Source: Diprion similis
Lineage: Eukaryota > Arthropoda > Insecta > Hymenoptera > Diprionidae
Reading direction: 5' to 3'
DNA length: 64,000 nt
Assembly: GCF_021155765.1 (NCBI RefSeq)
Contig: NC_060109.1
Location: 1,885,001-1,949,000 of the forward strand
Shown: piece by piece, positions 13,180 to 22,565 of the stretch
Layout of the letters: the number at the start of each line of letters is the position of its first letter
Numbering within the stretch: position 1 is the first letter of the stretch
The notes under the pieces: model-generated
Seen by the model: the letters and a program-made list of their open reading frames with translations, nothing else
What the model was told of the DNA's origin: nothing
Database searches by the model: none
Translations under genes and position numbers: made by a program

Positions 13180-13330
13180 AGAAATTGCAGGAACTAGGTG
13201 CATTCAGGATAAAAGTGCACGAACTAGGTGCCTTGCTTAAGGTGCACCAACTGGGTGCAATCAAGAAGAAGGTGCAAGGAACTATGTACCTTGAGAATGG
13301 TGCATGAACTAGGTGCAGTCAAGAAAAAGG
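13180..13330. repeat. Minisatellite built on an 'AACTAGGTGC' core
   Basis: The core AACTAGGTGC, or close variants such as AACTGGGTGC and AACTATGTACC, recurs about six times with spacing of roughly 23-28 bases, alternating with GGTGCA. It is an imperfect, aged minisatellite about 1.2 kb upstream of the Gag/zinc-knuckle gene. Confidence 0.75.
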
Positions 13331-13448
13331 AGTGGACTCGACTTCAACCAGCTAATGAACCAATAAGGGTCCTACTAGCATCTCTTGGTTAGCTTAGCTC
13401 GCGCGAACTCAGCGCTGGTCGGACGAGAACTGCGGTTCGCTCCGTGGT

Positions 13449-13500
13449 AGCGCTTTTATAAAAAGCGATTGGGCGTGTTACCGACCGTTCAGAACTCGAT
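13449..13500 (+). promoter_or_regulatory. Possible TATA core promoter upstream of the Gag/zinc-knuckle gene
   Basis: A TTTATAAAAAG box at 13456-13466 sits inside a short palindrome (CGCTTTTATAAAAAGCG), followed about 30 bases later by CGTTCAGAAC, which could hold the start site. It lies about 1.0 kb before the ATG at 14499, so a 5' UTR intron or a second start would be needed. This rests on motif reading only. Confidence 0.3.
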
Positions 13501-13927
13501 CGGTAGCGTCAGAAGTCTAGGAATAGCAAATGCCTGGTTCTTAACCTTTGTGGAACTACATTGGTAGATGATTATTCATTCATTGCATGCGACAGTGAGT
13601 TCGATAGCGTTGTATTTATAAGGACACGTTAGTTGGATTACGGAATGATTACTGCTAAGTTTCTCAATAACTACAGTTTCATACTTATCAATTGCCAAAG
13701 TTGATGCAAGATGAAAATCCTTTTTCTCCTTCTTTTCCACCCTTCGGCAGAACGCTACTTGGCACCTCATCATATATCGAATCGCTGTACATGTTGAACT
13801 TTGAGTTTAAGAAATTGTACCTACATGGGATGGAAATATTGATGGTATATGCCAGAGCGCGAGTATGAATAATAAACTGAGTTACTATATAATATTATCA
13901 CAGTGTAACAATCATGTAATTCATTGC

Positions 13928-14030
13928 TATATATATATATATATATATATATTGATATGGAGTCTAAAGGTTGATGTATATACATATATAGCATATATAT
14001 ATACATCGACCATTAAACTCCATATCAAGC
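13928..14030. repeat. TA microsatellite and long imperfect hairpin
   Basis: A (TA)n run at about 13929-13952 leads into a stem with 30-nt arms. TTGATATGGAGT at about 13952 pairs with ACTCCATATCAA ending near 14029, and the inner GATGTATAT pairs with ATATACATC. Only about three mismatches or wobbles interrupt the arms, and the loop is TA-rich. It could be a small foldback element or a precursor-like hairpin. Confidence 0.65.
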
Positions 14031-14498
14031 GGAAAATAAAGAACGGTAGACGCAACACTTTATCTCTTTCGGACATTAGCGGAAATGGTTCGGCTATTAC
14101 ATGTAGATGTTGATATGTGTAGTGACGTAAGACACATGCGTGACGGGGGTCTTAAGCGTTCAGAGTTCCAAGACAGATGGCGTTGGAATTCGTATACGTA
14201 AAAGTAAATTATCACAGCAGTTCGAGCAGGAATAAGCTTTCACAAACCTCCAGGCCACCGCTTGGCCAGTATACCGGACAAACTATAGTTAAATAATATA
14301 GGTGTGAGTCATTTGAATCTGTATTAGAATCATCGATGGTCTGAAGATTGAGATCGTTCTTGTGGTGGAGTGTTAGCTTAGTAATTCACGGTAGCGATTC
14401 GAGACGCAATTCCATTTTGGACTTGTCCATCATTCAACTGGGCATCTGTGATACTTATAGGGGATTCCCACGAGTGAACAGTTATAGTGACGAACAAA

Positions 14499-17400
14499 AT
14501 GAACGATTCAATGGCAATCGGTTTTGACCAATTGACGAAAGACAATTATCGAACTTGGCGGATGAAAGCCGAAGCTTCGTTGGAAGTATGTGATCTTTGG
14601 GATCATGTCGATAAGGACAAAGAATCATCTGCAGTGGATACGGAGTCGTGGATGAAGGAGGATAGAATAGCTAAATCAATATTAATTTTACATGTAAGCA
14701 GCTCGCTGCTTCCGTTGCTCGAAAACTGCAAAACTGCGTGCGAAGTTTGGTTGAAACTTGAAAATGTTTGCGGTAATCCAGATGAAGACGGCAAAGATTT
14801 GATAGATGATTCTGAAGATAATGATGAAGATGTAATTGTAAGTGCTATTGAGGATAGTGTCGAAGATTTTTTTAACATCATCAATGATTTATCAGAGAAA
14901 AAGGTAATGGATAATGAGAAATCACTGAGCTCTACCCTTACCGATAATTTATTTTTACGATTGAAGAAAGATAACGTTGGAAAACTTCCAGATAAAAAAA
15001 ATATCGTAAACACTGTCAGTGACTTTATTAATGTCATTGGTGAATTATCTAAGATTGAAATAGAGAAACAGAAAAATGAATTATGCTGCAAGCTCATTGA
15101 TAGTTTGCTTCTGGTATTTGAAATACATCCACATAAAAATAACAATGATGAAGCGGAAAGTGAAGCTGATGCGGCGGAAATCCGAGACGATAACGTCAAC
15201 GGTGATAAGAAAAAAAATTATGAAATTACGAGCCAAGAGATTCCGTTAGAGGCTTCTGAGGATAGCCAAACGCGAAGTGAAGAAATGTTGAATACCAATT
15301 TAGAGGCAGATGAAGAAACAGAGTCTGAGACGGAGTCTGAGCCAGAGAATGACATAGTAGATGAATTCGAAACACCATTTGATATGTATTATGGACGACC
15401 TGAATTCGTAGAGCAGGTCAATGATGAGAGATTTCCGTGCAAGTTGGGTAATTGAAGAAGCGACAACTTCAAAAAATTATATCAATGTGTTCTATTTGCG
15501 TCAGATTGATAAATTTTTAAATTCAATTTTTTAGGAAACAGCGATTCAACATGTTCATTCATAGATTTGAACACTCCACCACCTACACCAACTCTTGAAA
15601 AAACACGCAAATGTGGAGTGTGTCGTGAAGAAGGTATGAACAAAAACATATTAATGAATGAAATATGATTAACGATTTAACGTAACAATTATTTTTCAAC
15701 CTAGGACACAACAGAACAACTTGTCCAATGAATAAATCAATTGCTTCTGAACCAAAAACTTCTGCTTCTAAAGCCACCGAAAGTCCCAAGAGATCATATA
15801 AATGCGGAGTGTGTCGCGAAGAAGGTATAAACAAGAACATATTGATAAGTGAAATATGTTTGACGATTTAACGTAACAATTGTTTCTCAACCTAGGACAC
15901 AACAGAACAACCTGTCCAATGAATAAATCAGTTGCTTCTGAACCAAAAACTTCTGCTTCTAAAACCACCGAAAGTCCCAAGAGATCATATAAATGCGGAG
16001 TGTGTCGCGAAGAAGGTATAAACAAAAACATATTGATAAGTGAAATATGTTTGACGATTTAACGTAACAATTGTTTCTCAACCTAGGACACAACAGAACA
16101 ACCTGTCCAATGAATAAATCAGTTGCTTCTGAACCAAAAACTTCTGCTTCTAAAACCACCGAAAGTCCCAAGAGATCATATAAATGCGGAGTGTGTCGCG
16201 AAGAAGGTATAAACAAAAACATATTGATAAGTGAAATATGTTTGACGATTTAACGTAACAATTGTTTCTCAACCTAGGACACAACAGAACAACCTGTCCA
16301 ATGAATAAATCAGTTGCTTCTGAACCAAAAACTTCTGCTTCTAAAACCACCGAAAGTCCCAAGAGATCATATAAATGCGGAGTGTGTCGCGAAGAAGGTA
16401 TAAACAAAAACATATTGATAAGTGAAATATGTTTGACGATTTAACGTAACAATTGTTTCTCAACCTAGGACACAACAGAACAACCTGTCCAATGAATAAA
16501 TCAGTTGCTTCTGAACCAAAAACTTCTGCTTCTAAAACCACCGAAAGTCCCAAGAGATCATATAAATGCGGAGTGTGTCGCGAAGAAGGTATAAACAAGA
16601 ACATATTGATAAGTTAAATATGTTTGACGATTTAACGTAACAATTGTTTTTCAACCTAGGACACAACAGAACAACCTGTCCGATGAACAAATCAGTGGTT
16701 TCTGAACCAAAAACTTCTGCTTCTAAAGCCACCGAAAGTCCCAAGAGATCATATAAATGCGGGGTGTGTCGCGAAGAAGGTATAAACAAAAAGATATTGA
16801 CAAATAAAATTTGAGCGACGATTTAACGTAACAATTGCTTCTTAACCTAGGACACAATAGAACAACCTGTCCAATGAATAAATCAGCTGTTTTCGAATCA
16901 AAAACGTCCGCTTCTAAAGCCACCGAAAGTCCCAAGAGATCATATAAATGCGGAGTGTGTCGCGAAGAAGGTATGAACAAGAACATATTGATAAGTGAAA
17001 AATGATTGACGATTTAACGTAACAACTGTTTTCCAACCTAGGACACAACAGAACAACCTGTCCAATGAACAATTTATTCGCTATTGAACCAAAAACTGCT
17101 GCTTCTACAGCCACCGAAAGTCCCAGATCATATAAATGCGGCATATGTGGTCAACAAGGTATAAACAGCACCGTCCAAGAATTCAGGGTCACGCTGAAAA
17201 TTCAAAAATAGATATCGAAATTTAGACCGGTATAGTCAATGAAAACATTTCAAAATCATCCAAAAGTTGTTTGTTCACTCAAACGAACAAACTTTAAGTT
17301 AATGCTTTTATTTTGAAGTGAATGGGTTGAGAATATATTTCAATGGCTATCCTTATCGCTATCATGTTGACAGTATAAATTGATATCAGGAGTTAAGATG

Positions 17401-19421
17401 AGGAGAACTAATCATTTTTTTTTTCTCGTCTAAGGTCACAACAGAAGAACTTGCGGCCTTCAGACTTCTTCACCATCGTCCCATCACATGTCCATCCAAT
17501 CTCCCTCGTCGTCTTACTCCGGAGGTGGTCGCAGTTATAAGTGCAGCAACTGTGGTGTTTCAGGAAAGAATTCGACGTCCTATGAGGAACTTTTAATATT
17601 AAATCTGACGACCCAACAACTTGACCCTATTCGATTTTTGTTTTATTTTTTGCCTATATCGTATAGATCAACCGTCAGACTCGTTCGAAAATTCACATTT
17701 CGGCGATACATTAGTTTCTGAGATCGACATTGCTTTGGTGAATTGAGAGAAAAGTTCTCTCACCCAAGTGTTGCGGTATTCCATGCACTTTGCGATGGAA
17801 ATTTTTATGAAAGGTTCCGATCCATTATAGCACAGTTTCCAAAAGAAGCTTACGTGAATCATTCGTAATCTGAAAGATAGTCTACCGATCTCAAATTAAC
17901 AGTATAACATTTTTTAACGACACGCACCATATTTTGGCGTTATAGATACTGAAATATTATTGTAGAGTCGATTCTATTATCGTAGCTTAAGAACACGGTC
18001 CAGAAATTCTTCCATAGCTGGATGAATGATGCAATTCAATATTACGTTGCGTACAACCACGACACTTGTCATAACGTTTCAGGAACTTTATTGCTGAAAT
18101 ACAGCTGCAAAAATTTATAGCGGCACGTTTATTTTGAAAGAATTAATGCTCAGCATTAGAAAGACGTATTGCATAATACTTTCAGTCAAATCGATTACGG
18201 ATCTTTAATGTTACACATGATTGCGGTATATTTTTTATTAGAATTGTACTCCGATGGGAGAAAATTTTTTCTCGAATCTAAGACCGAAAATTTTGTAGTT
18301 GAATCACTGAAATTAATAGGACGGATGCCAGCTGTGGAAATATCGTTGGTTTCATAGACTAAAAAAAATTCATGGCTCATTGCCTGTGAAGGTCAAGCGA
18401 AAAATCGAACAGGGTCAGGAAATGAATCGCGTTTTTTTCATTTTCGATCTAATATGAAATGCCTCGTATGATGATAATTATTGAGAGGTATTCCACGCGT
18501 ACGGTATAACAATTGGTTTTGTAATTAAAGTATATAATTGTTTTAAATATCCAGGACACAACATAAGAACATGCCCATACCTGGTATCAGAGATTTCATC
18601 ACCTCAACCTACCGCGTCCTACAGCACTCCAGTGAGATCGTACAGATGTGGATTGTGTGGAGGAGAAGGTACTGTAAGGCAGTAATAATTCACGGATTAT
18701 CGGTACAAAATTTTTATTCAAGGGGGTGTCCTGGTCGATTCCAACGTTAACGCAGATTTCTCCGAATATCAAATTCCACGTGTCTGAAACTTGACGAAGG
18801 GCTTAAACAGCCCCGTCATGTACACAATTCGAGACAAAGACACTCCAACAGATTTTCATTCGATGCAGAAGTAAAAAAATGGCACAAATTCTACGAATTG
18901 ATTCTGAATTGCAATTTTGTAGAAACCATATTTACATTTCTGTGTTGAACTGACATGCATTTGAGTGTTTTTGTTCAGAAGTGCACATAGAATGGGGCTG
19001 TTGAGCCCTTTTTCGGGTTTGAGGTACATCGACTTCGATATTTGGAAATACATACATCCAATGGATCGCTTCTAGACGTGCTGCTTTTATATACAGACAT
19101 TGTATTACGTAATGATGATCCATGTCATGAGTAAAAATAAAAAGTCAACTTATCTTTTTCCTCATGTAAGGTCACAACCGCAGCACTTGCGGTTATCGCA
19201 GCATTTCGTCGTCGTCTTATGATTACGTCTTCACACCATCCCCCTCGCCGTCATACTCTGGAGGTGGTCGCAGTTATACTTGCGGCAATTGCGGTGGTTC
19301 GGGTATGAGTATCCCACTCTGTAGAGAATATTATTATTTACAGTTAGAATAATGTTGTTTCAACTGATGTTGAGGATGTTTTCCATTCACAGGACACAAT
19401 CGGAGAACGTGTACACGTTGA
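14499..19421 (+). CDS. Domesticated copia-type Gag protein with an array of 11-12 CCHC zinc knuckles
   Basis: Exons: 14499-15447, 15535-15633, 15705-15824, 15896-16015, 16087-16206, 16278-16397, 16469-16588, 16660-16779, 16851-16970, 17042-17158, 17435-17563, 18555-18668, 19171-19302 and 19393-19421. They encode 802 aa, or 759 if the eleventh, whose donor is lost, is skipped. Residues 8-90 match the copia-type Gag domain (UBN2/Retrotran_gag_2 pattern): 'FDQLTKDNYRTW', then a Trp block, 'AKSILILHVSSSLLP' and 'TACEVWLKLE'. Residues 121-152 and 173-204 are two copies of a 32-aa helical repeat. An acidic Glu-rich stretch follows. From exon 2 onward each exon ends with C-x2-C-x3 and the next opens with G-H-x4-C, so splicing rebuilds C-x2-C-x4-H-x4-C knuckles. 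All introns are phase 1. The ATG is chosen because it aligns with the paralogue's start at 28844. No protease, integrase, RT or LTR is seen. The role is unknown; nucleic-acid binding and perhaps capsid-like assembly are inferences. Confidence 0.82.
15634..17041 (+). repeat. Tandem 191-bp exon-intron cassettes (split zinc knuckles)
   Basis: Each unit is a 120-bp exon plus a 71-bp intron. Cassettes starting at 15705, 15896, 16087, 16278, 16469, 16660 and 16851 keep the 191-bp period exactly; an eighth (17042-17158) has lost one codon. The units beginning 15896, 16087 and 16278 appear identical through exon and intron. The outer units (15705, 16660, 16851, 17042) carry scattered changes. This gradient, conserved in the middle and diverged at the edges, is typical of unequal exchange or gene conversion. 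Confidence 0.92.
18755..19050. mobile_element. Small foldback element inside an intron of the zinc-knuckle gene
   Basis: The left arm near 18762-18825 (GGGCTTAAACAGCCCC and flanks) is an imperfect inverted copy of 18978-19045 (GGGGCTGTTGAGCCC and flanks). The arms are about 65 nt with no coding content. It lies between the last two knuckle-bearing exons and does not touch splice sites. Confidence 0.55.
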
Positions 19422-21119
19422 TTAACATCCCAAGGCATCGACAAATTTCTCTACAAATATCAAACGTGAACGAAAACTGTTGCAAATGCCTTCTATATTC
19501 TAGATAATTATTGCTCATTGATTACACTTCATTAAACAACAAATGAAAATGTAAATTCTTATTTCCGGTTCAGCGTACGGACGAGGTATTTCATGCACAT
19601 TCGACAAAGGACTTTTCTTCACCATTTTTCATTTTGTTCAAACGTTATTTTTTATAAAGTTTTAAAGCTTGAAGCAGAAAAATTGTGTCGAAGTTCCGGA
19701 ATAAATACGCAAAATCCGAATGTGGAAAATGATGTTTGAATATTTATTTACCTAATTTGAAAGAAATAAACATTCATAAATTTACCATCATTCGATTTTT
19801 TTTTCTTCTAGAAGACTAAATGACGAGACTTCTAGAAGGTCTAAATTTCGTCACCCAATTTTTCCCCCCCAACCTTTAGTAGTCAAGTTCTATGAGCTTA
19901 TGAAGAATTGACGTAATTGAAAAACGAATTGTTTAGAAGCAGTTTTTCGAATCGAAAAAATTTTCAATAAAATATTAAACGTTGTGGTTTATATAGAAAA
20001 TTTACTATACTTTGAATCGTGAAATTAGATTCGAAATTTGAATTTTTTTCCATCTCACTGATTACCGCAGTGGTTTCTACTCAAATTCGAAACTCAACAT
20101 GAATTTATGTTACAGTTGAATTGGAACAGTGAAATTTTTCACTAATATCTTCTTATTTTATTGGAATCTATCAGAGAAGTGCATGGCCGGTTAAAATTAA
20201 AAAATTACCTTTCTAAGGACCACTCTTATAATTATACAAAACATAGCTACATGCTTTGCTTTTTGTACTGTCTTCAATATGAGATAAGATAGGACATTCT
20301 TGATCGGCTGGGGATTCCAGTTACTATACCGAGAAATGGCGATGAAACAGTTTCTGATCACCAGATTGCCTGATAAGTGATTAAAAATATATCGCTATCG
20401 AAGAACAGCAGTGTGACAACAGTTTGAAGTGATTAATCCTAAACCAATGTTTTTATCACACACTCTCACTGTATTCGTTATTACTAGAAGAAAAACATGG
20501 AAAATGCTTATCACGCGAATCAGTAATACTTAAAGAGTACGATTTACAAAGGGATAATAATTGCGACGGCATAATCACTTGGATCTACAATCTATAATGT
20601 TGTAATTCCAATTACAGAATGTCACTTTTTAAGATAGCTGACTTTATTGCGATGTGTATGATATATGTAAATCCTTTAGTGGATTAGATAGAAATTTCTA
20701 CACGTTGTCTGAAAGATAATCTAAAAAGAAACTATTACCCATATTTCTATCACATTGCTCTTACATTTTACAAGACTGGAAAACTAGTAATTAACTATTT
20801 ACTTGAACACCTTCATGTAAGCTTGGCCTTTCATTATAATTTGTAGCAGAATGTCACCGCAGTTTTGATGACTGAGTAACCTCGAATTCGACGTGATTTT
20901 TTCACAACAAATATTTTTATGCACTTATTCAATAATATATTGCAACGGATGTTAAATCTTGGAAAAATAGTGATTCGCACGGCAGACCAAACAACAGCAG
21001 TTTGTCACTTTCCTACATTCTAGAAAATGAAATGCTTATTCGATGGTCAAGACAGAACGTTGACAGTAATTTTATATTACTTTTCTACGTGTTCTGGTTC
21101 ACATCTCGGACCCGCAAAT
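19422..21119. other. 3' flank of the Gag/zinc-knuckle gene, no gene seen
   Basis: Probable 3' UTR, then AT-rich DNA. AATAAA-like signals occur at about 19701 and 19967. No conserved frame is visible. Confidence 0.4.
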
Positions 21120-21853
21120 TAGGGGGGGGGGGGGGGGGGGGAAGGTCTGAAATACCAAAAAAAGCATATTTTTGTAATTTTTTTTACGGAGTACCTTATT
21201 TATTAATATTTTTAAACTTATTGTACATTATTAAGCATTATTTTAAGAACATTCTGCTACATTTTCATAAAAAAATATTAAAAATTCAGCCAGTGGTAGC
21301 GGTGAGAACCGAGTCACCTCAAAAAAAAAAGTTTCCATGCGATAGTCAGTATAACTCATGATTGCTTCATCTGAAATTAAAAAACCGAAGGTATTTCTTT
21401 GATACATAAGCTTATCTTGAATTTGAACGAAGGAATTAACAAAATATTAATTTTTCAATTTTTGGTGAAGGTGCAATCAAAAAACTCTGACTTAAACTTT
21501 GATTTGCTTTTTTTCTTCAATTAAAAAATAAGTTGTAATTGAAAAAAAAATCCTTCATTCAGAAACTAGTATTCAGTATGTAAATGAGGTGTGCAAAGTT
21601 TAGGCGAAATCGGTCCAAAGGTTTTCGAGAAACTTTGACTACTGCATGGAAACTTTTTTTTGAGGTGACTCGGTTCTCACCACTACCACTGGCTGAATTT
21701 TCAATATTTTTTTATTAAAATGTAGCTGAACATTCTTAAAGTAATGCTTAATAATGTATAATAAGTTTTTAAATATTCATAAATAATGTACACTGTAAAA
21801 GAAAATCACAAGAATTTGCTTTTTTTTGGTGTCACAGACCCTTGTCCCCCCTT
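21120..21853. mobile_element. Foldback MITE of about 735 bp with long inverted arms
   Basis: The left end opens with a 20-base G run (21122-21141) and then CCAAAAAAAGCA; the right end is its inverted counterpart, closing with CCCCCCTT. The arms are about 190 nt. For example, 'GTGGTAGCGGTGAGAACCGA' at 21293 is mirrored by CGGTTCTCACCACTACCAC near 21671. There is no transposase. An open frame across the left arm is a by-product. Confidence 0.8.
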
Positions 21854-22049
21854 GAGGAATAAATATTTTGGCAAAATACAAAATCATACGACAAAAGTTA
21901 TAATCTAAAAATCATCTAAACATCCAAAAAATAAAGTCGCTAAATGATATCTCAATCCTTAGCAGAAAGTAGGTCAATCAAAATGGTTCCAATATTGACG
22001 TGCGTTGATTAATGAGGATGTGACAAGAGGTCCTTGATTACAGCTCGGT

Positions 22050-22563
22050 TTCTCAAGTAGTACAGGTGAATATTGCTAATGATGGATCACTTGGATTATT
22101 TTGTACATCTTGTTATCCGCACTTCTGGGCTAATCTTGGGTAACTTTGAACGAGAAGCCGAGAGAACGTGCAGAGTAAGCGTGCTGGCATGGCTGACATG
22201 TGCCGTTCTATTGCAAGTTCAATGAAATCAGACAGCCGTTCGGAGCATGCCAATAATTTTTCTGTACAAGCCGTGAGCTTTTCTTCTCGGCCAAGAGCCT
22301 ACGTCACCTCGCGCGTGGAAAGTTATCTTTTTTTCTCAATACACTTGAGGTGACACTGTACTCAGTCTCTTGATAAGAACTGGGTCGTCATACGCTCGCA
22401 AATTGCGGCATCGCGAGGATGTGAGACGGTCTTGATCGCGGGAGTTCCATCAAAAAGTTGACCAGAAAAGTGCAAATCTACGAAGTGTTACCATATTGTT
22501 GATAAGCACAAGTTTCTGTTGTACATCGTAGCTTTACTCGAGTGACTTTCAGAATCATTCGTT
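22050..22563 (+). repeat. Duplicated promoter block, proximal copy
   Basis: Near-identical to 28234-28748, which lies directly upstream of the intact second Gag/zinc-knuckle gene. Shared landmarks include 'GCATGGCTGACATGTGCCG', 'CGTCACCTCGCGCGTGG' and 'ACTGGGTCGTCATACGCTCG'. Here the block is followed not by the Gag exon but, at about 22566, by sequence that in the other copy sits 2.3 kb further downstream. Confidence 0.85.
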
Positions 22564-22565
22564 CA

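Noticed and set aside
15634-17041. CRISPR-like periodic array
   Set aside because: The period is 191 bp, the 'spacers' are as conserved as the 'repeats', and the units carry exon-intron structure in a eukaryotic gene.
15583-17144. Regular series of 76-87-codon frames on the minus strand over the knuckle array
   Set aside because: They repeat with the 191-bp period because the plus-strand cassettes repeat. They run through introns and splice sites of the real gene and show no domain.
14499-19421. Live LTR retrotransposon
   Set aside because: There are no flanking LTRs, primer-binding site, protease, integrase or reverse transcriptase, and spliceosomal introns interrupt the coding region.
21002-21361. 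119-codon frame with a poly-Gly run
   Set aside because: The Gly run is a G homopolymer at the end of a foldback MITE; the frame has no biological support.
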